Source: Zhihengliuella sp. ISTPL4
Lineage (GTDB): Bacteria > Actinomycetota > Actinomycetes > Actinomycetales > Microbacteriaceae
Reading direction: 5' to 3'
DNA length: 64,000 bases
Assembly (NCBI RefSeq): GCF_002848265.1
Contig: NZ_CP025422.1
Location: 186,001-250,000 of the forward strand
Each line of letters starts with the position of its first letter. Within the stretch, counting starts at the first letter, position 1. The translations under genes were made by a program, and so were the position numbers. Shown here piece by piece: positions 44,117 through 52,432 of the stretch. The notes under the pieces were generated by a model. That model was given only the letters and a program-made list of their open reading frames with translations. It did not search any database and was not told where the DNA came from.

Positions 44117-45361
44117 ATGACTTCCTCCGCAGCCGACGTGCTCGAACTCGACATCACCGGCATCGCCCACGGAGGCACCTTCGTCGCTCGGCACGAGGGA
44201 CGCGTCGTCTTCGTCTCGGACGCGATCCCGGGCGAGCGGGTCCGCGCCCGCCTCCTGGACCCCTCCGCGGGGGCCGGGGAGGCGGACACCCGGAGCTTCT
44301 GGCGCGCCGAGACGATCGAGGTCCTGGACGCCTCCCCGCATCGCCGGCCGCACATCTGGCCCGAGGCGGACGTCGCGCACGACCCCGCCCAGCGGCCAGG
44401 CGGCGCCGACCTCGGCCACATCGCGCTCGACCAGCAGCGCGTGCTCAAGCGACAGGTGCTGACGGAGGCGTTCGACCGCTTCGCCGGCCCGGGGCTCGAG
44501 GCGCCGGAGATCGAGGCCGTCGAGTCCGGAGACGGAACCGGCTGGCGCACGCGGGTGACCCTGCACGTCGACGACGCGGGGCGGGTCGGACCGTTCGCGG
44601 CCCGCAGCCACCGCGTCGTGCCCGTGTCGTCGTACCCGCTCGCCCGCCCCGCGATCGCCGAGGCGGCCCTCGCCCTGCACGGAGAGCAGCCAGGACGCAT
44701 CGAGCTCGTCGAGCCGGCGGACGGCCGCGTGCGCATGCTCCGCCACCCCGAGACCGAGCGCCGGGCGCCCAAGGGCCGGCGCCCGCGGCCGAAGCCCGAG
44801 GTGGTGCAGGAGCGCGTCGGAGACCGCGCGTTCGACGTCGACGCCGGTGGGTTCTGGCAGGTGCACCCTCGCGCCGCCTCGGTGCTCGACGGTGCCGTGT
44901 ACGGGCTGCTCGACGGGCACGTGGAACCCGAAGCGACGCATTACGACCTGTACGGCGGCGTCGGGCTGTTCTCCCGGACGCTCGCGGATCTCGGCGGTAC
45001 CGACATCGTCACCGTCGAGTCCAGCCGCCGCGCGACGCAGCACGCCGCCGCGAACCTCGCGCCGCTCGAGGTGACCGCCGTGACCGCCCGCGTCGACCGC
45101 TACCTGCAGCAGCCGCGACGCGGGGGCGCGGCAGGGGCCGTCGTGCTCGACCCGCCCCGCTCCGGTGCCGGACGCGCGGTCGTGGAGGGTGTGCATGCGC
45201 TCGCTCCGTCCGCGATCGCCTACGTCGCCTGTGACCCCGTCGCCCTCGCTCGGGACCTCGGTACCTTCCGCGGCCTGGGCTGGCGGGTCGACGCCCTCCG
45301 GGGCTTCGATCTGTTCCCGCACTCCCACCACTTCGAGGTGGTCGCCCTCCTCACCCGGTGA
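44117..45361 (+). CDS. TrmA/RumA-like uracil-5 RNA methyltransferase
   Basis: 414 residues. N-terminal TRAM-like RNA-binding domain (LDITGIAHGGTFVARHEGRVVF), then a SAM methyltransferase domain: HYDLYGGVGLFSRTLAD, VVLDPPRSGAG and the catalytic nucleophile in AYVACDPVALARD (Cys near residue 372). The four Cys of a 4Fe-4S cluster found in RumA are absent. It should make m5U in rRNA or tRNA; the exact site is not predictable. ATG 44117 follows TATCCT at 6 nt. Confidence 0.92.
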   Translation: MTSSAADVLELDITGIAHGGTFVARHEGRVVFVSDAIPGERVRARLLDPSAGAGEADTRSFWRAETIEVLDASPHRRPHIWPEADVAHDPAQRPGGADLGHIALDQQRVLKRQVLTEAFDRFAGPGLEAPEIEAVESGDGTGWRTRVTLHVDDAGRVGPFAARSHRVVPVSSYPLARPAIAEAALALHGEQPGRIELVEPADGRVRMLRHPETERRAPKGRRPRPKPEVVQERVGDRAFDVDAGGFWQVHPRAASVLDGAVYGLLDGHVEPEATHYDLYGGVGLFSRTLADLGGTDIVTVESSRRATQHAAANLAPLEVTAVTARVDRYLQQPRRGGAAGAVVLDPPRSGAGRAVVEGVHALAPSAIAYVACDPVALARDLGTFRGLGWRVDALRGFDLFPHSHHFEVVALLTR

Positions 45362-45404
45362 GCGCATTCCCGGTCCCGGGTCTGCGACTCACTAGGCTGT
45401 GGGC

Positions 45405-46064
45405 ATGAGCACCGTCGCCCTCATCGACGACCACGAGTCCGTCCGCCTCGGCCTCGAGGCTGCGTGCGCCAGGGACGGGCAGACGGTCGTGTTCACCGGG
45501 AGCACGGTCGGCTCCTATCTCGTGTGGCGGTCCTCGACGGGCGCCCCACCCGCCGACGTCGTGGTGCTCGATCTCACGCTCGGCGACGGGACGACCGTCA
45601 CGGAGAACGTCGTGTCTCTGGTGGCCGACGGCGCCAGCGTCGTGATCCACAGCGTCGCCGACCGGCCGGCAGCGGTCCGTGAGGCGCTCGCGGCCGGTGC
45701 CGCGGGGGTGGTGAGCAAGTCGTCCGCGCTCGACGACGTGCTCGACGCCATCCGGACGGTCGCCCAGGGCGAGGCATTGAACAACGTCGAATGGGCGAGC
45801 GCGGTCGACGGCGATCGAGCCTTCGCCGATGCCCAGCTCTCGATGCGGGAGCGAGAGGTGCTGCGCCTGTACGCGACCGGCCTCCCGCTGAAGGCCGTGG
45901 CCGAACGTCTCGGTGTCGCATACTCCACGGCGAAGGAGAACATCACGCGGATCCGGGTGAAGTACGTCGAGGTCGGCCGACCGGCGCCCACCAAGGTCGA
46001 CCTGCTGCGGCGTGCGATGGAGGACGGCATCGTGACGGCCGACGGGGCGCCGAGTGCCCGCTGA
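45405..46064 (+). CDS. NarL/LuxR-family response regulator
   Basis: 219 residues. Receiver: acidic IDDHES near residue 8, phospho-acceptor Asp56 in VVVLDLTLGDG, and Lys in GVVSKSSALDDVL. Effector: LuxR-type HTH (SMREREVLRLYATGLPLKAV...YSTAKENITRI) at about 150-210. TAGGCT (45393-45398) lies 6 nt before ATG 45405, so leaderless. The sensor kinase GTG start lies inside its 3' end (11-bp overlap), which marks them as a pair. Confidence 0.94.
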   Translation: MSTVALIDDHESVRLGLEAACARDGQTVVFTGSTVGSYLVWRSSTGAPPADVVVLDLTLGDGTTVTENVVSLVADGASVVIHSVADRPAAVREALAAGAAGVVSKSSALDDVLDAIRTVAQGEALNNVEWASAVDGDRAFADAQLSMREREVLRLYATGLPLKAVAERLGVAYSTAKENITRIRVKYVEVGRPAPTKVDLLRRAMEDGIVTADGAPSAR

Positions 46065-47289
46065 GCCGCTGAGCGTCCGCGACGCCTGGAGCAAGATCCC
46101 GTCTCCCGGCAGCGCGGAGAACGGCTTCGAGCGGTTCACCGGCAAGCGGATGGAGCGCATCCTCGCGATCGTCGTCGCGCTGGGCTCCGCGGTGCTCGGG
46201 GCGCAGGCGCTGATCGCGGCCGTGCACACGCTGTCCCGCGCGGACGTGCCGCACATCGCGATGCTCGTCGCCGTCTTCGTCCCGCTGACCGCGATGCTCG
46301 TGGCGTGCCTGATCGGCCGCGGCGTGCGCCTGACCGCCGGGGTCTTCGCCGTCGTCTACGTCCTCGCGCTCGCCGCGTGGCCGGTCGTCGTCGACCCCAC
46401 CGACAAGGTGGCGGGCGACCAGCCGTGGATCTTCTTCCTCGTGAACGTCGGCGTGGTGGCGGCGATGCTGGCCTTCCCCGTGCGGTTGCAGTTCGCGTGG
46501 GCCGTCGGAGTGCCCTTCGTCTACGGCTACGTGCGGCTGGTGCAGGGCGAGTTCTCCCGCGAATTCTGGGTCACGACCGCGTTCGATGTGTCCTTCACCC
46601 TCATTCTCGGGGTCGTGATCGTCTCGCTCGGGTGGATGTTCCGCTCCGTCGCCGCGGGCGTGGACGAGGCCCGAGGGACCGCGGTGGCGTCGTACGCCAC
46701 GGCGGCCGCCGCTGCCGCCGCGGAGGAGGAACGGGTCGCGATGTCGGCGCTCATGCACGACAGCGTGCTGGCTGCGCTCATCGCCGCCGAACGCGCGGAG
46801 GGGGAGCGGGCCAGAGAACTCGCGGTGGCGATGGCCCGTGAGGCCCTCACCCGGCTCGCGAACACCGAGGCGGCGGTGGCCGAGGAGGGCAGCGACGAGC
46901 CGGTGGGCGCCGCCCAGATCGTCGTGGAGCTGCGCCGGGCGCTCTCCGAGCTCGGTGCGGACGCGATCGTGGAGGAACGGGGCGGTAACGGCCTCATCCC
47001 CGGGCGGGCCGCGAGGGCCATCGTCCTGGCCGCACGCCAGGCGATCGGCAACGCGGCGACGCACGCGCACGGTCGCGGGCTGCACATCCTCGTCGTCGGA
47101 CACGGCGACGAGGGCATCGCCGTCGTGGTGTCCGACACGGGCCCCGGGTTCGACATGGAGGCGATCGGTCCGGATCGCCTCGGCATCCGCGCCTCGATCC
47201 TCGCGCGCATGGCCGGCGTGGCCGGGACGGCGCAGATCTCCTCCGACGCGGGAGGCACCGTCGTGACCCTCGGGTGGGAGCGCTCATGA
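46054..47289 (+). CDS. Sensor histidine kinase, NarX/LiaS-like
   Basis: 411 residues. Five or so membrane helices in the first 200 residues with short loops, so sensing is probably within the membrane. The dimerisation helix carries phospho-His235 in MSALMHDSVLAALIAAE. The ATP-binding part has an N-box (RQAIGNAATHAHGRG), G1 box VVSDTGPGFDME and IGPDRLGIRASI, all intact. GTG 46054 overlaps the regulator gene, and the stop overlaps the next gene (ATGA), giving a three-gene unit. Confidence 0.92.
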   Translation: MPAEPLSVRDAWSKIPSPGSAENGFERFTGKRMERILAIVVALGSAVLGAQALIAAVHTLSRADVPHIAMLVAVFVPLTAMLVACLIGRGVRLTAGVFAVVYVLALAAWPVVVDPTDKVAGDQPWIFFLVNVGVVAAMLAFPVRLQFAWAVGVPFVYGYVRLVQGEFSREFWVTTAFDVSFTLILGVVIVSLGWMFRSVAAGVDEARGTAVASYATAAAAAAAEEERVAMSALMHDSVLAALIAAERAEGERARELAVAMAREALTRLANTEAAVAEEGSDEPVGAAQIVVELRRALSELGADAIVEERGGNGLIPGRAARAIVLAARQAIGNAATHAHGRGLHILVVGHGDEGIAVVVSDTGPGFDMEAIGPDRLGIRASILARMAGVAGTAQISSDAGGTVVTLGWERS

Positions 47290-48308
47290 ATCGGACCGTA
47301 CGCAGCGTCGCGACCTCGCTCGCCGTGGGGTTCGCCCTGTACTTCGTCGCCCGCGGGATCTGGTGGATCGAGCAGCCGACCGCGCCGCTGCTCATGGTCC
47401 TCGCCATCGCCGTCTACCTCGTGGTGGTGAACATCGCCATCCTCGGGAGCCCTGCCACCGTCCGCATGCCGCTGTGGTCGGCGCTCCTCGCTCTCGGGGC
47501 GAGCGTGCTCATCCCCGCGCTCGTGACGCTCTCGCTGGATCCCGCCGATCGCACGGCGCCGTTCGCCACCTGGTACATCGGCGCGATCGGCCTCCTGGGC
47601 GTCGTCTGCGTGGTGCGGCGGCAGCCCTGGGTGGGCTGGGCGACGCTGGCCGTGCTCGTGATCGCCGCATCGCTGGCCCTCGGCATGGGCGTGGCGATGA
47701 ATCTCGGCGTCGTGGGTTCGATCATGTGGGTGGCGGTCGCCCAACTGCTGGTGATGTTCTGGGACCGTGCCGTGAGCGACACCGAGCGGCTGTCCGAGAT
47801 CCAGCAGGCGGTCTCGGCCTGGCACGCGACGCAGCGCGTCCGACAGCGCGAGCGTCGGCTGCGGACGCAGTTCGCCCTCGCGGTGGCCGGTCCGATCCTC
47901 AGCCGGGTGGTGGCGTCGCGCGGGCAGCTCGACGAGGACGAGCGCCTGGAGGCTCGACTCGCGGAGGGGCGCCTCCGCGACGAGCTGCGCGGCGCGGATC
48001 TCCTCAACGACGATGTCCGCAACGCGATCGATGCCGCTCGTCGTCGAGGCGCCTCGGTGACCGTGTTCGACGAGGGTGGGCTGGACGGGGTGGACGAGGG
48101 CCGGCGTATGGAGATCCGCGACGAGCTCGCGTCGGTCATGCGAAGCGCCGGAACCGGCCGCATCATCATCCGCTCGGCGCGGGATCCGCTGGTGGCGGTG
48201 ACCGTCGTCGGCCGCGCGGGGCTGCGGGCTTCTGACGACGACTCCGTGGACCTCTGGCACGAGATCGCCAGGCAGCGGCGCGCAGCGCCCTCCGACATAC
48301 GGAAGTGA
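47286..48308 (+). CDS. Membrane protein resembling a degenerate histidine kinase
   Basis: 340 residues; same plan as the kinase just upstream: about five membrane helices (up to residue 155), a helical charged segment (about 165-225), then a region laid out like the kinase core. Where the real kinase has the N-box and G1 box, this protein reads EIRDELASVMRSAGTGRIII and VVGRAGLRAS: no N-box Asn, no DxGxG, and no HD phosphosite in the helix (FALAVAGPILSR). It therefore looks catalytically dead. ATG 47286 overlaps the kinase stop. It may heterodimerise with or tune the kinase (inference). I cannot exclude an unrelated family. Confidence 0.65.
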   Translation: MNRTVRSVATSLAVGFALYFVARGIWWIEQPTAPLLMVLAIAVYLVVVNIAILGSPATVRMPLWSALLALGASVLIPALVTLSLDPADRTAPFATWYIGAIGLLGVVCVVRRQPWVGWATLAVLVIAASLALGMGVAMNLGVVGSIMWVAVAQLLVMFWDRAVSDTERLSEIQQAVSAWHATQRVRQRERRLRTQFALAVAGPILSRVVASRGQLDEDERLEARLAEGRLRDELRGADLLNDDVRNAIDAARRRGASVTVFDEGGLDGVDEGRRMEIRDELASVMRSAGTGRIIIRSARDPLVAVTVVGRAGLRASDDDSVDLWHEIARQRRAAPSDIRK

Positions 48309-48313
48309 GAGTG

Positions 48314-48346
48314 GGCGAGGGGCGGCGAATCCGCCTGCCCCTCGCC
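48314..48346 (+). terminator. Terminator-like hairpin after the two-component unit
   Basis: 10-bp stem GGCGAGGGGC (48314-48323) / GCCCCTCGCC (48337-48346) 5 nt after the stop. The rest of the gap to 48504 has no gene that I can support; it holds an A/T-rich dyad TTTTG-GGGGA-CAAAA at 48477-48491. Confidence 0.6.
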
Positions 48347-48504
48347 GTGCGGACAGTTACCCGAAAACCGTCCGCTGGTGGCCGATCAGCGTCTGTCTAC
48401 CCTGGGACAGAGAGACCAGCCGAACGCGAAGCGTCCCCTTCAGTCTGCGGGGTCGCGCGACGGTTGTCTGTAGGTATTTTGGGGGACAAAATCCGTGACG
48501 GGCG

Positions 48505-48747
48505 TCAGCCGGAGAAACGTCCCCAGGGGATGTCCCGGCGCAGCGGTCGCCGCAACGGTCGCTGCGTACGGGTCCAGGCCGAGACCCGCGGCTCTTCGAC
48601 CGTCGCCTCCGCCTGCTCGCTCGCGTAGGCATCGCCGAGCACGGCGATGAGGGCCGCGAGCTCCTCCTCCGTGGCGCTGCCGCGGGTGATCTCCAGCAGG
48701 AGCGGTGCCGGTGCCGTCTCGTCGCCGGCGGTTTCCTGAGCGCTCAC
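48505..48747 (-). CDS. accE: Acyl-CoA carboxylase epsilon subunit
   Basis: 80 residues. Actinobacterial AccE-like: [20 protein letters not shown] at the N-terminus and a Trp/Arg-rich tail ([19 protein letters not shown]). This small subunit stimulates and stabilises the AccA-AccD complex. GTG 48747 overlaps the beta-subunit stop (GTGA), so the two are made together. Confidence 0.85.
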   Translation of the reverse strand: MSAQETAGDETAPAPLLLEITRGSATEEELAALIAVLGDAYASEQAEATVEEPRVSAWTRTQRPLRRPLRRDIPWGRFSG

Positions 48748-50333
48748 AGCGGGATGTTCCCGTGCTTCTTCGGCGGCAGCTCGGCCCGCTTGCCGCGCAG
48801 CGCCCGCAGGGCCTTCGCGATCGCGACGCGCGTGTTCGCCGGCTCGATGATGCCGTCGAGCTCTCCGCGCTCGGCCGCCAGGAACGGCGAGGCCACGTTG
48901 TACGTGTACTCGTTCGCCAGACGCGTGCGCACCGCCGCGACGTCCTCGCCGGCCTCCTCCGCCTTGCGGATCTCGCCGCGGTAGAGGATGTTGACGGCGC
49001 CCTGGCCGCCCATGACGGCGATCTCAGCCGTGGGCCACGCGAGGTTCACGTCGGCGCCGAGCTGCTTCGAGCCCATGACGATGTACGCACCGCCGTACGC
49101 CTTGCGCAGGATGACCGTCACGAGCGGCACGGTGGCCTCCGCGTAGGCGTAGAGGAGCTTGGCACCGCGGCGGATGACGCCGGTCCACTCCTGGTCGGTG
49201 CCTGGCAGGTACCCCGGCACGTCGACGAGGGTCACGATCGGCAGCGAGAACGCGTCGCAGAACCGCACGAACCGGCTCGCCTTCTCGCCGGCCTCGATGT
49301 TGAGCGTGCCCGCCATCTGGGACGGCTGGTTGGCGATGATGCCGACGGAGCGACCTTCGATGCGCCCGAAGCCGATGACGATGTTCGGGGCGAACAGCGG
49401 CTGCACCTCGAGGAAGTCGCCGTCGTCGACGACGTGCTCGATCACCGTGTGGATGTCGTACGGCTGGTTCGGGGAATCCGGGATGAGCGTGTTGAGCGTG
49501 CGGTCGGCGTCGGTGGTCTCGAACTCGAACGCGCTCTCGTAGGAGGGCAGCTCCGCCATGTTGTTGTCCGGCAGGAAGCCGAGCAGGGTGCGGGCGTAGT
49601 CGATCGCGTCGTCCTCGTCCTCGGCGAGGTAGTGCGCGACACCCGAGCGCGTGTTGTGCGTGTAGGCGCCGCCGAGCTCCTCCATGCCGACGTCCTCGCC
49701 GGTGACGGTCTTGATCACGTCGGGGCCGGTGACGAACATCTGGCTGGTCTTGTCGACCATGATGACGAAGTCGGTGAGGGCGGGGGAGTAGACGGCGCCG
49801 CCGGCCGCCGGGCCCATGATGATCGAGATCTGCGGGATCACGCCCGAGGCCCGGGTGTTGAGACGGAAGATCTCGCCGTACTTGCCGAGCGCGACGACGC
49901 CCTCCTGGATGCGCGCGCCACCGGAGTCGAGGATGCCGATGCAGGGCATCCCGCCGGCCAGCGCGAATTCCATGATCTTGACGATCTTCTCGCCGGCGAC
50001 CTCGCCGAGTGAGCCGCCGAAGGTGGAGAAGTCCTGCGAGTACACCGCCACCGTGCGGCCGTGGACGGTGCCGACGCCGGTGACGACGGAGTCGCCGTAC
50101 GGGCGCGAGCGATCCATCCCGAACGCGGTGGTGCGGTGCCGCACGTACTCGTCGAACTCGACGAAGCTGCCGGGATCGACGAGGAGTTCGATGCGCTCGC
50201 GGGCGGTCATCTTGCCCTTCGCGTGCTGCTTCTCCTTCGCCTTCGCCTCGGCGTCGACGACGGCCTCGGTGTAGCGAGCGCGCAGGTCCGCGATCTTTCC
50301 GGCGGTGGTAAAGGGGTCGGGCTTGTCCGTCAC
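48744..50333 (-). CDS. Acyl/propionyl-CoA carboxylase beta subunit
   Basis: 529 residues, AccD5-like carboxyltransferase. It transfers CO2 from carboxybiotin to acetyl- or propionyl-CoA for fatty acid or methylmalonyl-CoA synthesis. Start region [19 protein letters not shown], oxyanion loops [14 protein letters not shown] and [18 protein letters not shown], and the C-terminal [17 protein letters not shown] 50333 lies 7 nt after TAGGGT (50346-50341), so leaderless; the GTG at 50342 falls in that box. Partners are AccE next door and the alpha chain at 41613. Confidence 0.95.
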   Translation of the reverse strand: MTDKPDPFTTAGKIADLRARYTEAVVDAEAKAKEKQHAKGKMTARERIELLVDPGSFVEFDEYVRHRTTAFGMDRSRPYGDSVVTGVGTVHGRTVAVYSQDFSTFGGSLGEVAGEKIVKIMEFALAGGMPCIGILDSGGARIQEGVVALGKYGEIFRLNTRASGVIPQISIIMGPAAGGAVYSPALTDFVIMVDKTSQMFVTGPDVIKTVTGEDVGMEELGGAYTHNTRSGVAHYLAEDEDDAIDYARTLLGFLPDNNMAELPSYESAFEFETTDADRTLNTLIPDSPNQPYDIHTVIEHVVDDGDFLEVQPLFAPNIVIGFGRIEGRSVGIIANQPSQMAGTLNIEAGEKASRFVRFCDAFSLPIVTLVDVPGYLPGTDQEWTGVIRRGAKLLYAYAEATVPLVTVILRKAYGGAYIVMGSKQLGADVNLAWPTAEIAVMGGQGAVNILYRGEIRKAEEAGEDVAAVRTRLANEYTYNVASPFLAAERGELDGIIEPANTRVAIAKALRALRGKRAELPPKKHGNIPL

Positions 50334-50420
50334 GGATTCCACCCTAGCGTCGGGTCTGCGCCGTCCGTTGGATGATCAGCACAACGGGTCGGCGGATCCT
50401 TTGGTGAGGTGCGTGATCGC

Positions 50421-51407
50421 TCACTCCGCCGTCGCGGTGGAACCCGGGTGTGGCGGGAGATCGTGGTCGCCATCGGAGGCGGCTTCGATCTCGTCCGCCC
50501 CGTGCGCTCGCCGGCGCACGGTGAGCTCGCCGACCCGGTGTCCGACCCATCCCGCGCCCCGCGCCACGGTCCCTGCCGCGCCGGCCACCGCGTTGCCGGC
50601 GTAGCGCGCCCCGCGGAGCATCCGCAGTTCCATCTTCTCTGCGCCGGGTACGGGTTCCAGCTCCGCCGGAAGAGTCAGCGGCGCGGCACCGAACGCGCGG
50701 TGGGAGGTCGTGAGCACGCGCCGACCGAGGATGTGGTTGCCCGCGCCGCCGATCGCGGCTCCGATCCCGAACGGCATGGCCTTGCCGAGGAACGACGCCC
50801 CACCCCGCGCGGCGAACTGCTTCACGAACATGCCCTTGAGCTGATCCACCAGAGGGCCGACCGCGGCGCGGGGGAGCGACTTCGTGACCAGCTCGCCCCA
50901 GTACGCCGAGCGGCTGCTGCCGCGCCCCGCGACCTGCCGGGCGAGCTGGCCGACGAGGTCGACGCCCTCCTTGCCGAGCATCAGCGTCATCACGAGCGCC
51001 CGGGCGCGGTCGGGGTTGCCGACGGCGATGCCGTGCACCTCCGCCACGGACTGGGCGAAGAGAGCGGTCGACTCCACGAAACCCACGGTCTCGACGCCCG
51101 AGAGCGCGAGCGTGATGCCCGTCCCGATCCCCGGCACGACGGCGGTCGCGCCCACCGCGGCGCCGCCGGTCGTGACGGCGGCGAGGTAGCGCCGCTCCAG
51201 AATCCTGATGATCTCGTCCGGAGTGGCGTGCGGATTGCGGAGGCGGATGCTGCGGATGTGCGCGAGGACGAGCGGTCGCTGGATGGACAGCACCCGGTCG
51301 AGGCCGCGGACCATCATCGGGTGCTCGGCGGAGCCGACCGGCGGCACGCCTTTGTCCCAGGGGGAGTCGTCCGGCAGGGAGTGGATCTTGTGCACCTTGG
51401 GGGCCAT
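50421..51407 (-). CDS. EcsC-family-like protein
   Basis: 328 residues, probably peripheral to the membrane. Two Gly/Ala-rich hydrophobic stretches (AVVPGIGTGITLALSGVETV and PFGIGAAIGGAGNHILG) frame a helical core with MTLMLGKEGVDLVGQLARQV. This resembles the EcsC family, of unknown function. A charged tail of about 80 residues ends it. ATG 51407 follows TAGGAT (51419-51414) at 6 nt, so leaderless. Confidence 0.55.
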   Translation of the reverse strand: MAPKVHKIHSLPDDSPWDKGVPPVGSAEHPMMVRGLDRVLSIQRPLVLAHIRSIRLRNPHATPDEIIRILERRYLAAVTTGGAAVGATAVVPGIGTGITLALSGVETVGFVESTALFAQSVAEVHGIAVGNPDRARALVMTLMLGKEGVDLVGQLARQVAGRGSSRSAYWGELVTKSLPRAAVGPLVDQLKGMFVKQFAARGGASFLGKAMPFGIGAAIGGAGNHILGRRVLTTSHRAFGAAPLTLPAELEPVPGAEKMELRMLRGARYAGNAVAGAAGTVARGAGWVGHRVGELTVRRRAHGADEIEAASDGDHDLPPHPGSTATAE

Positions 51408-51438
51408 GCGCCGATCCTATGAAGCTCGTCCGCGAAAA

Positions 51439-51479
51439 CACCGAGAGCCCCCGTCCGCGCAGGACGGGGGCTCTCGGTG
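51439..51479 (-). terminator. Intrinsic terminator of the LicC-like gene
   Basis: Perfect 18-bp stem (51439-51456 / 51462-51479) with a 5-nt loop. Read leftward it is followed by TGTTTTCG, a short U-run, and it begins 11 nt after the 51490 stop. Confidence 0.85.
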
Positions 51480-51489
51480 GATGATCAGA

Positions 51490-52182
51490 TCACACGAAGA
51501 GGTTCGCGCGCTCCAGGTCCTCGGCGAAGTCGACCTCGACCGCGTACAGGTCGGAGACGTCCATCGGCTCGAGCAGCAGGCCGTCTTCGGCGATCGCCAG
51601 CTCGAGTCCGCGCTCGAAGTAGTCCTGGTCCTCGACGCGCTGCAACTGACGCATGAACGCCTTCTTGAAACCGGAGGAGATGTAGTTGATGCCGACCGCC
51701 TCGCCGAGGCCGCCCTTGACGGACTTGGACAGCTCCTTGATGAAGCCCTCTGCGGTGACGGTGTACTTCACCTCTTCGTCGCTGACCTTAGCGGTGTTGA
51801 CCGTGACGAACGACTGGTCGCGCTCGATGTACGCGGCCGCGCGGCCGAGGATCATCGGGTCGAAGACGACGTCGCCGTTCATCCACAGCACGCCGCTCTT
51901 GCCGGTCGCGCTGAGGGCGCGGAGGAGGCTCTTCGAGGTGTTCGTCTCGTCGTAGCGGTCGTTGTGGACGTAGTTCACGGAGGGGAAGGCCTCGATGATG
52001 GTCTCCGCGCGGTAGCCCACCACGGTGGTGATGCGGGCGTCGGATCCGAAAGCGGCGCGGATGTTGTCGTGCTGCTGGCCCATGATCGTGCGGCCGTCGC
52101 TGAGCTCGGTGAGCGGCTTGGGCAGCGCGCGGCCGAGGCGGGAGCCCATGCCCGCTGCGAGGATGACGGTCTGAAGAGTCAC
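51490..52182 (-). CDS. LicC-like nucleotidyltransferase
   Basis: 230 residues. Nucleotidyltransferase fold with VILAAGMGSRLGRALPKPLTE at the N-terminus, VVGYRAETI, the metal-site WMNGDVVFDP and a late VDFAEDLERAN. The closest type I recognise is phosphocholine cytidylyltransferase (LicC) and related sugar-phosphate nucleotidyltransferases, which activate a head group or sugar for surface glycans. GTG 52182 has TTTAGGAG upstream. It is monocistronic with its own terminator. Confidence 0.8.
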   Translation of the reverse strand: MTLQTVILAAGMGSRLGRALPKPLTELSDGRTIMGQQHDNIRAAFGSDARITTVVGYRAETIIEAFPSVNYVHNDRYDETNTSKSLLRALSATGKSGVLWMNGDVVFDPMILGRAAAYIERDQSFVTVNTAKVSDEEVKYTVTAEGFIKELSKSVKGGLGEAVGINYISSGFKKAFMRQLQRVEDQDYFERGLELAIAEDGLLLEPMDVSDLYAVEVDFAEDLERANLFV

Positions 52183-52210
52183 GAATACTCCTAAAGGAAG
52201 TTGTGTTCAC

Positions 52211-52226
52211 GGTCGGTTCACCGACC
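52211..52226. promoter_or_regulatory. Perfect 7-bp inverted repeat upstream of LicC-like gene
   Basis: GGTCGGT-TC-ACCGACC lies 29-44 nt before the LicC-like start. It is suited to a dimeric repressor or to a hairpin in the 5' leader. The rest of 52183-52420 has no gene that I can support; it holds a 6-bp stem GGGGCC/GGCCCC at 52279-52295. Confidence 0.35.
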
Positions 52227-52398
52227 AGACACTTCGTCGTGCCGGGAATCATGCTAGCGATTCCCCCTGAGATACCCCGGGGCCTGGCGGGCCCCGTTGC
52301 CATTTCGTGACCGAGTACACACGCAACGCACAGGCACGACAACCCCCTTGCGAAATCCGCGGAGAAGGGACTCAGGGGGCGGATCGTCGCGTGGGACC

Positions 52399-52426
52399 TT
52401 GGCTCTCAGCCACCCGTTGGTACCGT
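52399..52426 (+). promoter_or_regulatory. Promoter of the histone-tailed ABC gene
   Basis: TTGGCT (52399-52404), 16 nt spacer, TACCGT (52421-52426), then 6 nt to GTG 52433. A leaderless start is expected. Confidence 0.5.
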
Positions 52427-52432
52427 AGGACG

